NCBI GenBank assembly: GCA_013399875.1
Contig: VXAZ01000447.1
Location: forward strand, 1,139,665-1,203,664
Source: Gymnorhina tibicen
Taxonomy: Eukaryota > Chordata > Aves > Passeriformes > Artamidae
Length of the DNA: 64,000 bases
Direction: 5' to 3'
Shown: piece by piece, positions 38,081 through 50,290 of the stretch
Layout: every line of letters begins with the position of its first letter
How positions within the stretch are numbered: position 1 is the first letter of the stretch
The notes under the pieces: model-generated
What the model was told of the DNA's origin: nothing
Databases searched by the model: none
What the model saw: the letters and a program-made list of their open reading frames with translations, nothing else
Program-made: the position numbers and the translations under genes

Positions 38081-39520
38081 GCAGCTGCAGGAGGCTATTC
38101 CTGTGTGCCACAAAGCAGTGTTGAAAATTGTGTTGCAATGCAAGAAATAGCATGGAGAGCTGTGTCTGTCATCCCACAAGGGATGCACACAAGAACAGTG
38201 CGGCTGCATGATGTCAAATACCGAATAATACAACTTGTCTGCCTGGTCAAATTATTCCAGGTAATTTTAAAGGGTAAAGCTACTTTTAAGCTACTTTTTG
38301 ATAGCTAAGTGATCCAGATGGAAAAGAGCTATTCTTTTGCCCTCAGCTTGCACCTGGCTTAAACTTGTCTATTTGTACTCAGTGGGAACGGAGAAAAAAG
38401 TGACTGTGCTGGCACCTGATTTTGACCAAGTTTGAATTTATGGGCATTTTTCAGGGGACGGGAAAAAAAGAATAAAATTTAGGAGGAAGGAGTAGCAGAA
38501 GAGAATTGAAGATTATAGAAGTAGGGAAGCTTGTTAAGAGACAGAAAGAAATGAGGGAATGTGGGCAGGTGGAAGGAGGGCTCTGGGTAGTGGGTGTGAG
38601 ATGGGACACTGGCTTGTGCTCTCTTTTCTTCCATCTAGCTCATACATCTAGCCTGTACCTTTTACTCCCAAGTCCCACTTTCCTATAGTGGCTCACTCAC
38701 AAAGTAACTTTTGTCTTTCATATTCTTTTCTGTAGCCCCACCTTTTTCTTAGAAAAAGGGGACTTGCTTGTTTGAGAGGGCTGAGGCTGACCTGTTGGCT
38801 CTGTGTTTTACCTCCATATCACCTGTGTTACTCCCCTTTCCTTCTGTAGTGTTTTACAAGCATCCAACCCTTGTGCAAACCGTTCTTTGGCTTTTCAAGT
38901 TGGACACTTGGAAATAAAAGTTAGACACTTGGGTTTCTGTCATGGGACTCTGTCTATCAGAGATCTAGAAAACAGAGCTGACGATACCATTTAAAGCAGT
39001 AAGATGTGAAGGTGAATCTGTGTTTATGGACTGCTTGACAGTTCTGGTGATGAATACCATACAATAATTGTGCATTGAGTTCAGGAGTTTGTGTTGCAAA
39101 TAATATGGGGCTTGTGTGGTGCCATAAAAGTGCAGAAGCTGTGCAGGTGAGTTTAATTCTTGGATTTCGTTAAAGCTTTTTCTAATTTGCTTATAATGGA
39201 TTTTAAATGTCCTGTGTAATCAGTAGCAGCTGGATTTTTCTTCTGAAGCATACTGCATAAGATATTGTCTTTGCCAGACTGTTGCTCAGTTCTGCATACC
39301 AGGAAGCAACCCTTTTAAATTCACACCTGTGAAACTAAATTTACTAAAATCTTCCAGGCCTTGGCCCCTCATTTCCTTTCAGTGGAGGGAGAGCTGGTGT
39401 TGAGGGTGTCTCTCCTAGCATGGTGTTTACTGCTACCTCTGTGGTTAACCTGTTCCTCATGGACCATTCAGTGCTGTCATAATTTTTTACACTACACATT
39501 TCCTCCTCTGTTGAGGAGTG

Positions 39521-39566
39521 TATGTATATTTATATATATTTATATATATAAACATATATATTTGCA
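39521..39566 (+). repeat. AT-rich dinucleotide repeat
   Basis: An imperfect run of TATATT/TATATA, interrupted by ATTT and AAAC, lies in LRP4 intron 1. No function is inferred. Confidence 0.85.
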
Positions 39567-40149
39567 TGTAATACAATATTTTTACTTGGAGTCATCCCAT
39601 AGCAGTTCCTTTCTGCTCCTTCAGGAGGAGGAGGTCCAGGTCTCTCATAACACTGGGCTTGCAGCCTCGTTCAGCCTCTTTTGACCCATTCCCTGTTGAA
39701 TGAGAAATTTGAGTCAAGGCCACAGGTCTGCAGATGAAAAACACAGGGAACATGAGTTGAGATCCATGTTAATTTCCGTCCGGAAACTGCCTCTCTGTAA
39801 TTACAGTTCCAACATCCTCCAGAAGAAAAGGGCCCTGTCCCCTCTACAGCCCCCCTGGCAAATTTTGATGTTCCTTGCAGCAGGGAAACCAGACATGGAG
39901 CAGAGCAGGTCAGCTGGGGCTTGAGAACGCTCCCTTTTGGTGTCTTCGTTGCTGAAGGGGGGTGGGGGCTCTTGCTCTTCTCAACCCCCTTCTTGCCCCT
40001 TCCCTCAAATCTCCCAAGTAAATACAATTTTATTTTATTATATTGCTGCTGATCTGCTGTTGTTTTTGATACAAAAAAGGTGGAAGGGGCAAGAAGGAAC
40101 GAAAGAGTCTGGCGACAGGAAGAGATGAATTGCTGAAGAATGACACTGG

Positions 40150-40460
40150 CAGGGACTATTGTTCATTTTAACGCTGGAGCAGGAGCAGAGAGAAACGTTC
40201 ACACGCCATTCTTGGGCATCCTGCTGGGCAGGCTAGGAAAGGGGCATTCCAGCTGGTCGTGAGATTTGGCTGGACAGATTGAATTGGGCTGAATAGAATG
40301 CTCGCCGTTTTTTTATTATTATTATTTTTTTTCTTATAAAGAAACCCACTGATTAATTGCAATGGAACCCGATTAAAGGGAGAGTCTGAAACCCACACAG
40401 ACATTACAGACATAAAGCTGTCAGCCTACCAGCATGTGATGACTGGGCCTTAACCCTTTA
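40150..40460. promoter_or_regulatory. Candidate noncoding regulatory element in LRP4 intron 1
   Basis: This stretch differs from the flanking intron. It holds several CpGs, an E-box-like CAGCTG near 40250 and homeodomain-type TAAT cores in ATTAATTGCAATGG near 40353. It contains no repeat other than a short T/A run near 40310-40335, and no coding frame of note. That texture is typical of conserved vertebrate enhancers, but conservation cannot be tested here, so this is a guess from composition. Confidence 0.2.
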
Positions 40461-41551
40461 CAAGGCTAATGGGGGAGGGGGATCCTCACCGGAGTCAACA
40501 TTGCTCAGTCTGTGTATACGTGTTTGTGTGAGAGACGACTTCTGTCATTTGGGGAAGGAGTTGTGTGCACAGCAGGAGACCTGTAAACAAACTGTATCTC
40601 ATGAAAGACAAGGGACTGAAGAATGAAAATAGGGTTTAGGGTCATTTTGTTCGTGGAGAGGTTGTATGAGGTTTGCTCAAATGTTACTGGCTATATTTTA
40701 ATAGTTTTGCAGAATTCAGTAGCCCTTGTCCACCCATTTCTGTCTCTCCTTCTGTGCAATCCTGAATGTGGCAGTAGGTAAAATTCTGTGAAGAGACCTG
40801 TAAAGCTTGGGGAATGTTGCAAAAGAACTTGGTAGAAACATGAAGAACATAAAAACTAGGTAAGTATATAAAGGAATGCTATAATCCGTGTGTGAACAAA
40901 GCTGTAGTTGAGCTCAGTTTGGGGACTGGTGTGGAAAGTAGATGGCAGCTTGGACATATGTTGTCTCAGCAGGGATGGGATGGAATTTCAGAATGCTTAT
41001 AAACCCCTTTCTAGGACTAAAAACTCATTTTTATTGTATATTGATTTAATTTTACAAGTTTTGAAAAAATTCCGTGTTGTGAAACTTGTGGTTTTCTTTA
41101 ACCTATTTTTTTGCTCGTCTGATTTAGTGTCTGGACATGGTTGAATGCTCTCTGCTCATTCTCTTCTTCTTTAATACCCTGTTTGTAGCTTGCTTCTGTT
41201 GAGAAGCACAGATGATTTATTCAAATAGACTCTTCAAGCTTTGAAAGGGGTCTGTGTGTTGCAGTGTGAGGAGATTGGTGGGGGGCAGATGCTCTTGCCC
41301 CCCAGCAATGCTCAGCTTCAAGTGTGGCACAGTAAAGGATGGCACATAAGGCCTCTAATGAGTGTGCTCTCCAGTCGTTTTATCTTTTTCTACAGCACCC
41401 TGTGCACATGTGTGCCCACTGGCTTGGAAATGTTTCTGTAGAGAAGTGGAAAGAGTGGAGATACGGTTGGAGCAAACAAAGGTCCTTTGTGGGCTCTGGG
41501 AAAATGACAGAGGGATTGCTTTTTACTCTCTAAAGCTCCTCATTCCTTCCG

Positions 41552-42720
41552 ATTCATAGAATAGTTAAGGTTGGAAAAGGCATTTAAGATCAATGAGTCC
41601 AACTGTTAACCAAGTACTGCCGAGTCCACCCCTAGACTATGTCATTAAATGCCATGTCTCCATGTCTTTTGAGTACCTCCAGGAATGGTGACTCTACCAC
41701 TTCCCTGGGCAGCCTGTTCCAATGCTTGACAAACCCTTTTGGTGAAGAAATTTTTCCTGATAAATCTAAACTAAGCCTTCCCATGTGTAACTTGAGACCA
41801 CTTCTATTGCTTGTTACTTGGGAGAAGAGACTGACCCCCATCTCACTACAACCTCCTTTCAGGGAGTTGTGGTGGTCTCCCCGAGCCTCCTTTTCTCCAG
41901 GCTGAACACCCCCAGCTCCCTCAGCTGCCCCTCATGAGACTTATGCTCCAGACCCTTCCGCAGCATCACTGCCCTTCTCTGGATGTCCTCCAGCACCTCA
42001 GTGTCCTTCTTGTAGTGAGGGGTCCAAAACTGGGTGCAGGACTTGAGGTATGGCCTCACCAGTGCTGAGTACAGGGGGACAATCACTGCCCTGGTCCTGC
42101 TGGCCACACTATTCCTGATCCAGGCCAGGGTGCCACTGGCCTTCTTGGCCACCTGGACACACACTGGATCATGTTCAGCTGCTGTCAGCCAGCACCTCCA
42201 GGTCCTTTTCTGCTGAGCAGCTTTCCAGACATGCTTTCCCCAGCCTGTAGTGCTGCATGGGGTTGTTGTGACCCAAGTGCAGGACCTGACACCTTGCCTT
42301 GGTGAACCTTGTGCAACTGGCCTTGACCCATGATCCAGCCTGTCCAGATTCCTCTGCAGGGCCTTCCTGCCTTGCAGCAGATCAACGCTCCCACCCAACT
42401 TGTCTGCAAATGACTGAGGGTGCATTTGATCTCCTTGCCAGATTGATAAAGATAATGAACAGGACCAGGCCCGATACTGAGCCCTGGGGATCACCACTGG
42501 AGCCAGCCACCAGGTGGATGTAACTCCAGGCACCACCAGTTTCTGGGCCTGGCCATCCAGCTGGTTTTCTACCCAGTGAACAGTGCACTCATCTGAGCCA
42601 TGAGCAGCCAGTTTCCCCAGGAGAATGCCGTCTCAAATGCTGTACTGAAGTGTAGGTAGATAACATCCACAGCCTTTCACTCATCCACTAAGCAGGTCAC
42701 ATTGTCATAGGAGCTTTCTG
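41552..42720 (-). mobile_element. CR1 LINE, 3' end with reverse-transcriptase tail
   Basis: The plus strand starts with ATTCATAGAATAG and GGTTGGAAAAGG, the reverse complement of a CR1 3' terminus. The sequence then matches CR1 3' UTR blocks and the C-terminal part of ORF2 for over 1 kb. A 225-codon minus-strand frame (42536 to 41859) includes the typical ORF2 stretch [16 protein letters not shown], followed by a DTEVLEDIQRRA-type segment. It is truncated at its 5' end, with the upstream portion frameshifted, so the element is dead. The left end is clear; the right end is approximate and could reach about 42770. Confidence 0.93.
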
Positions 42721-44893
42721 AGGTAGAAGTTGCTTATCTTCCTTTTTTTGTCCTGCATCCCTGGTCACTTCAGTCAGAATGCAGGTTGTGCCTTCACTGG
42801 CTTGGCTTCACAGGAAGCAGCTGTCAAATGGGGGGCTCTTCATGCCCAGTTCCTGTTAGGAAAAGAAAAAAAGTCAGAACATCATCTTTTAACTTACTCT
42901 ATGTAGACATTTGTATTAGATCAAGGGTTTGAGTATTCGAGGAAGGAGGGCATTATGCTAAGTCCTACAATTCATCAGTAAAATGAAGAATGTGAACAGA
43001 CAGGATCTTGCATTATTTTTACTGCATCCTCCTCATGAAAAAGAGCCTGCTGCAAAAGTTGTTCCTGCAGATGACTGTGTACCACTCCCTTTGAGAACAT
43101 GGGATCTCTTGAGATTCGGTCAAGGGATACTGGAAATATTCATTTACTCTCAACTGACCACAGATGAGAGTCAAATTTCATGGTAATTCAGCATCAGTGT
43201 AGCCCAAGGAATCAGGAATGTGACAGAGTTTCCTCTGATTCTTATTCTGTATTTTGAACATGGAGAGAGGAAGGTAGATGTTAACCACTGTAGTGCAGAA
43301 AACCCTATGAGCAAGTGGGACTTTAAAAATCTGCTGTTCATGCAGCTAAGTGTGCAGTTGGACAGAGGAGTCACTTCTGTACAAAAATGTCCTTACTCTT
43401 TGGTCACTTCCCATGTCTTCTTATTTCTCTTTCTGCTGTTCATTTGTGGCTTCCCTTCCTTCTTCCCCGCCACCTACTAGCCTTGCTGCAGACCTTTCCT
43501 GCAACTCTGTTAACGTTTAACAAATTTCCCTCCAGTTCCTATGTTTCTTTTGGCTGTAGCTCAAGGCAAACTCCCCAGATCCAAAACTAATTTAGGGCTC
43601 TGAGCAACAGTAGCATTTAAATGTTGGCTTTGTGCCATCAGGCGGACAGCCTCTTCACTTAGAAGAAATCTAATTCCAGTGTTTATTAGATTAACAGTGG
43701 CCTCAGGACTGGACTTCCTTTTAATGTTGTCCTTTTAAGAATTGTAAGGCTAATACAGGAATTTGGGAACCCCCAGGAGGGTCTCAGGAGCCAGGCTCTG
43801 ACCTTTTCTTTTTGGAAGCAGGACTTGGATCTGACTTAATTTGGGTCAGGGAGCATAGAGGAGCAGACTGGCGAGGTGGAGAAGGAGGTGTAATTTTGAC
43901 TTCCCAAGAAGTGTGTGTAAATCCTTCCATGTTTGTGCAATAGTGGCTTTGATTTCCTGCAAGTTTGTTTCAATAAGCTCTCTGGGGTAAGAACCTAGAT
44001 ATGGAAGGGCAAACTGTGCCCTGGTTAAGAAGTGGACTGGGACTGGGTAGGATCAGCTTTAATTTCTCATTTTGGCCACAAGCTCTTTGGGAAGTCAGTT
44101 AAGGCTCAGGTTTCCAACCATGAAGACTGCCTGTGGTGGGAGGTATGAGTATTTTGTAATATTCAGAGTCAGGTCTAAATCTCTTAGGCCAGCTGAAGAA
44201 TGATGTTTAAATGTCTAATTTTCTACTGATTTTAATTGACTTAGGCACCCAAATACTCACAGTTCTGTGCTGTTTGGCTTCCATTTTTTGCTCCTGTATT
44301 GAAGATAATACTTCCCAGCTTTTTAAGAGGTGTTGAAATTGTTCATTAGTAGAAAAAGGCAACTTGGCACTGTAATAGTAGAGACCACACACATACCTAG
44401 AAATATGCGGTTCTTTGACTGGGCCATTTTGCTTTTTGTGTGTCTTCCTCTGCCTGCCTCGGTTCTGTTGCTGTTATTTAATTGAAAGTGAAGCCCTATA
44501 TGAACAGTATGAAACTGGCGGTAAGGGATCCTCTGGTGCTTTTCGCTATTATGGTTAATTTTCCTGGGGTGTGAGTGTAAATGAACTGTGGAACTTGCAG
44601 GTTTGTCGAGGCAGCACCTGAGACTTCCAGTTACTTTCATGACCACTTTCTAAGTGTTGCAAAGGAGTCTGAAGTCCAGGTGCTGTGGGAGGTGTAGGTC
44701 GGTGCTTCATGGGCTGCCCTGAAAGCAAACAAATGTGGGTGGGCTGAACAGGGGCTGATGTACAGAATAGCTGCACTGCAGTAACCCCAACACTGACATT
44801 CTTGTTCTTCCTGTTGGCAGTTCTGTTAGAAAGAACTTATCCCACCTGAGCCCATAAAACATATTTGCATTAAACTTGTGTTTTTGAGTGCAC

Positions 44894-44929
44894 GTGTGTG
44901 TGTGTGTGTGTGCGCCTATATATATATTA
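44894..44929 (+). repeat. (GT)n followed by (TA)n microsatellite
   Basis: About nine GT units (44894-44912) are followed after GCC by a TATATATATATTA run. It lies in LRP4 intron 1 and is likely length-polymorphic. Confidence 0.9.
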
Positions 44930-47900
44930 AAAAAATATTGCTGGTAAATGTTTCTTTTTTACTTTTAAGTTAATCCAGTTCTCTGGTAGGCAGCACAGTT
45001 GCTGTGATGTCTCTGTGGTTGTGTGGTACCTCTCTCTTTGCCAGACCCAGCTCTGTTCTTCCAGCTCAATCTGGCCAGTTAATAATTGCCCCTTTGCCCC
45101 TCATCCTCAACATAATATCATGTGTGGAGTTATTTTTTAGAAAACAACATACAGAACAGCTCTTTGTCCCAAGATAGCTCCATTTATCTTGTGGTTTGTG
45201 CTTTTGAAGTCCTCCTGCCCGTGGGATTGCAAAAACAAGCTCCTGCCCCCTTATTGCCACAAAACCACACTGTGTATCCTATCCCTTCCCTGGAGGACTC
45301 CTCTGCTAAGCTGAGCTGTTGTGGTTGGCTTCCCAGTCTCTCGTGTGGCAGAGCTGGAAACTACAAAGCTCAGATGCTCCACTGCTAACATGAGGGCCTC
45401 TTTATAGAGGACCAAAATAAACTCTTTAAAATGATCTCTCTATAGGACAACAGTCTCTATCTTGTCCAGGAACCTGGTCTTTTTTGTATCATGCCACAAT
45501 GATGGGAAGAATCTGACTGCAGCCCACAAAAGCCAAAATAGGCTTTTTTGGAGTCAGAATTGATCTCTTTGCACTATGTGCCTGGACAAATGCAGTCCAG
45601 CTAGAACCTAAAGTTCCTTGAAAAGGAAGACTTTTCAATGCTTTCACTTTGACCTTCTGAAAAGAAGTGTATGGCTGTCAGTATTGGTGTGTTCTGGGAC
45701 TGATCAAGACAGAAGTCTTGAAGAGGTTAAACAAACAAAAGAGTTTTCTGGGTTTTGGAGAGTAGTTCTGGAGGGTAGAATGTCCTTACAGCTTGTCCAG
45801 TGCCTGGAGCATCTGAAAGATGAAAGAAGCTGTCTGATAATTTCCTGTGGGACAAACATACTTAGAGTAGTTCAGAGAGCCAATGCAGGGTGAAACCTTG
45901 AAGACAGATCAAAAATGGCTTCCAAATTGTATTGAGCAAGGTTATGGGTACTTTGTAAATCTGGAGAGCACTGATGCAGTAATTAACAAAGATCATGAGT
46001 GGTGTGGCAGAAGAAGCTAAAAGCTCAAGCAGATTCTGAATCAAAAGGAAAAGGATTTTTTTGAAGACTTTGTGGTAAGGAAGTGGCTGGATTCTGAATT
46101 TCCCCGAGTACATTTATCCTTGCAAATCAAAAAATGCCACTTTCAGTTTTTCTTGGATCCCCAAAGCCTCTGAGCACAACTTTTCAAGCAAAGATGGCAG
46201 TGGTGCTTCGTCCTCTTAGCTGCCGTCTTTTGACCACTCTGTTTTCCTTTTGCCCCACCTCGAGACACCTTAGCTGCTCATGACACTGCAGGTAAATCAG
46301 TGCAGTTTACAGCCAGCAGATTAAAATAAACTGGCATTAATTTCAGTTTTTGTTAATGCTGTGACCTGTAACTGGTTCCTTAATAGCCTTTGTCAGGGTT
46401 GGAAGCCATTACTATTCAAGACTATGTGCAGACAGGAAGATGTATACCTCTCCTGTATGAAACTGAAAACTGAGTGAGTTTTTCTTTGCTCATTTTTAGC
46501 TCAATTCACATTTGGTTAGTCCATACATGGTGAGATAACAGCTATGTCTTTCTCAGCTGTGAAGCAAGGAATTCAGTGAAATCTCAAGGATGCTTGCAGC
46601 TTGGAAGAGGACGTAACAAGAATGGGAGCAGAAGTAGAATAAATGTTGGAAAAGTACTGATTGTTTGTTTGCCTTAAAAGTTAATACTCGAGTTACTTAA
46701 GTGAAATAGAAGAGAGAGGAATGCACGTATTCAAATTAAATCTTTATTTTCTCATATTGTAGTTATGAGTGACAGATGCCAAGCTGGTTTTCATTAGGTC
46801 TTGTAGGCTGCTTGCATTCTTCTCCATTCAGTGAAGGGGAAGGTTTGCTAAGCCTCAGAATTTCTGCAATAGCTCTGAGATTCTGATTCTTCCAGGTTGT
46901 TTCCCAGAAGTGACAGAGCATATCCTTACTGTGACTATCATAAACCTTTGGTGTTGTAGCTGAGATAATCTAAGGATCACTTTAGGATAATTACTTCAAG
47001 GATGAGAGAAATCCATCTATGAAGTAATGGAAAAGTTAAAGGAAAGCTCACAGAACTTAAAATGCCAATGTTTTCTGCCTTGTAGCTGGGAAAACAAACT
47101 CCAGTGTTTCACCTCTGAACTTTGATATAGGAGAAAGATTTCTGACTGTTCAATGACCTTCATTCGTAAGTGCTGTCATGCTAGTGAGACTCATAGGTGA
47201 CTGTAGTAGGTGAAATACAACAGAAGTACCTTTTTCCTGTGGATTATCTCCTTAAAACAGCAGGTTGCTTCTGTAGCTGGCACTTAGCAATTGTGAAGGT
47301 CACCTGGTAACATTTCTGCTGTTGTGCTATTATTTTCTAAATTTTAGTGTACTGCATGATTCATGATAAATGAACAGTAAATTGTTTGCAACCTTTATGG
47401 AACAGGAAAGGGTAGAGGTTGTTAGTGTGTGGGTTTAAAAAAAACCCCACCACAGTGAAAGAAATGGAAAGTTATGTGTCTCATGTTGAGGTGACTAATT
47501 CTTGCAAAGCATGATGTAGGCTTAAGGTAGTATTTTAAAGTGTCTGTCTAGCACATGTGTGTGTTCTGAAAGGGTCTGAGTCATGTAGCTCTGCCTGTCA
47601 GGCCCCTGTGGTCCAGCTAAACATCCCTGCACTGTTCTGGGTTGGATGATGATGTCCTTGAGTGATGTTATGCAGTAACAACCTTTTATTATTTTGTCAA
47701 TTTCTGAGTGGTATTTCATTTCTGTTTTAATGTGCTTGAGTGGAATGATCCTGCATGATAAGTAATTTAGTGCTGAGGCAAGCCCCTTGGATTCTTTGTT
47801 GTAGTTCTCTATTGACATGCAGTTGCAAAGGAGCTTACAGCTATGTAAGAAAATGCTACTTCATGTTGAAATCAGCAAAGCACGTTTCTTGGTGGCATCT

Positions 47901-48688
47901 GTCAGGTATCACTCTGCACTTTATAATATAAAATGGATGACATGCTCTATGCTTAAGAGAGACAATCTACAGGTAACGAAATGCCAAGAGTGAAGGGATG
48001 CTTTTAAGAGTAACATGAAAAAAATTCACAAGGTGGGAAACAATGTTCCTGCTCCTTGAAATCCATGTTTAGAGGAAGGAAAAATTATTTAGTCCACAGA
48101 GAAAACATAAGTATGTGGGTTAAAGGTATAAAGGAGGCTCAATCTCTTGAAGGTAAGAAGCAGAATGTCAGAGGTAGCATACTGCAGCTCGTGGCTTTCT
48201 GAGGTCTTTGCACCTTCGTAGATTCTTGGTGAAACAAACAGATGCTCACTCTGTCTAATGTTTTTGTACACACTTGTAGAGAGAGTGGGAGAACCATCAT
48301 ATTGAATTCTGATCTTTTGAAAGGCTCAAAGCCATTTCTAAAAGGGCTATTTCTGTTAACATTGGATGTGATGTTTGAAGCAGGCTGATATGGTGCTTGG
48401 TTTCTTGGATGTCAACAGTGACTGACAGGCAAGTGGAGCTACAGAATGAAACCTGCATCTTCTACTCTCCTGCCAGTTCCAAATGTTTGAGGGAACCTTG
48501 TAGTTACAGAAAGGACATTTGCCATTTATTGGCTATTAAATATGCCAAATGTGTCACTGTATGGTCCAATTTCAGCCAAAAGATCTGGAAATCAGATTTG
48601 AGGTGTTTTACCAGGTTATTACAAAGTAGTTCCAGTGTTCCCAGGAAAGAGCTGCATAGGATTCTGAAGGGAAGGCTGGGGGAAAAAG

Positions 48689-49190
48689 TCACGGAATGGG
48701 TCAGGTTGGAAGGGACCACAGTGGATACTCTGGTTCAACCTCCTGCTCAAGCAAGGTTATCCTAGAGCACATGGCACAGGATTGCATCCAGATAGTTTTT
48801 GAATATCTCCAGTGAGGGAGACTCCACAACCTCTCTGGGCAGCCTGTTCCAGTGCTTGGTCACCTGCACAGAAAAGAAGTTCTTATGCTGAAGTGCATCA
48901 GTTTCTGCCCGTTGCCTCTTGTCCTATTGCTTGGCACCACTGAGCAGAGCCTGGCTCCATCCTCTGACACCCTCCCTTCAGATACTGGTAGACAGTGATG
49001 AGGTCCCCTCTTAGTTGTCTCTTCTCAAAGCTGAACAGGCCCAACTCCCTCAACCTTTGCTCATAAGAGAGATTCTTCAGCCCCTTAATCTTCGTAACCG
49101 TCCACTGGACCCACTCCAGGAGCTCCATGTCTCCCTTGTGCTGAGGATCCCAGAACTGGATGCAGTGCTCCAGATGCGGTCACTCAGATG
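48689..49190 (-). mobile_element. CR1 LINE fragment, 3' end
   Basis: The plus strand opens with a diverged ACGGAATGGG and GGTTGGAAGGGACC. It continues through 'ctccacaacctctctgggcagcctgttcc' and 'aggtcccctcttagttgtctcttctcaaa', all reverse-complement CR1 3' UTR and ORF2-tail blocks. The short minus-strand frame at 48898-49128 is a remnant of the ORF2 tail. The copy is 5'-truncated at about 49190. Confidence 0.92.
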
Positions 49191-49839
49191 CAGCTTTTTC
49201 CTGTCTAGCCCTGCCTATTAAAATTCCTCGGTTGATTTGAAATAGCTGTCATTTATGTGATACTTCATGCCTACTTTTGGACAGGAACTTTAGGCTAAGA
49301 CTTTGATATGTTTAATGTGTTTTAGTGGTTGAAAGGTTCCTGGTTTTATATTGGGACTTCATGTGTTGTCCACCATGAGCTACATCCATAGGCAACTAAG
49401 AAGTTGCTCAGGAAACAGAGGATAATATATTTCCTATACAGAAAAAAAATTCATAGAATTGGTAGTTGTTTTTTGTCTGATTTCAAGAACTAAATAGTCA
49501 ACAGGGAATAAAAATATACCGTGTTAGTTCAGGCTTCAAACTGAATCTTTTTTGAGTCTTGAGGGAACTGTGTGCCGTAACACACCTTTGATAAAGGTTT
49601 TGTTACTGTGGTTAGAATATGTTGCTTAATTTCCCTGTTAAAGCCTTAGTTTGGACCTTAATCTTATATTCCACTTTGCAAATAGGGGAAAGGTTTCTTC
49701 CTCCATGATGTGACATTTATGCATATTTAGCTTAAAGGGGTTTTTTTGGCTGCCATATTGTGTCATAGCAGAAACCAATGGCTAGTCTTTTATTGTTGCT
49801 CCTTGATTTTTCCAGGCATTGCTGCATCCCAGCCTTTTC

Positions 49840-50290
49840 TATTAATTTGTTCAATCTGTTTCAAATTAATTTCCACCAGATGCACTAACTTTAAAAAAAT
49901 ATTTTTTGAAGGTTGAATCTTAATTTCCTGCCCATAATTCTAATCTTCTAAGGTCCCTTCTATATTACTTCTTTTTCCTCTGTTGTGTTTGGAGCAGAAT
50001 ATTTCCTATTTTGGTATCATTTGCAGGCTCCTTTAACTTGATACTTATTCTTTCTTCCAGATCATTAATGAAGTTATTTAATGGGACTGGATCTAATGCT
50101 GATCCCTATAATACCTACAAGCTATCTCTACCCCCTGCAGCTTGACTTGCTGCCATTTCTGGTTATCTTTTGTTTATGGTCCTTCAGCTGACTTTTTTGA
50201 TCTATGTTTTCTGGTAACCCAGCCAATTTGAATAAGATTTTGAGTAGGATTTCGTGGCAATAATAATGCACCGTCTGTTCAAAGACTCTG
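49840..50290 (-). mobile_element. Probable ancient CR1/L3-like LINE fragment
   Basis: A block near 50020-50110 ('tttggtatcatttgcaggctcc', then 'agatcattaatgaagttat', then 'gggactggatctaatgctgatccc') has the order and wording of an old CR1/L3 reverse-transcriptase tail on the minus strand. The sequence is much more degraded than the adjacent CR1 at 48.7 kb, so it is an independent and older insertion. Ends and family are uncertain. Confidence 0.45.

Noticed and set aside
30635..39790. CCGGAA N-box-like hexamers (about 30644 and 39780) as synaptic LRP4 enhancers
   Set aside because: Single six-base matches are expected by chance in this length, with no clustering or other support.
41859..42536. 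225-codon minus-strand frame as a host gene
   Set aside because: It is the reverse-transcriptase tail of a CR1 retrotransposon.
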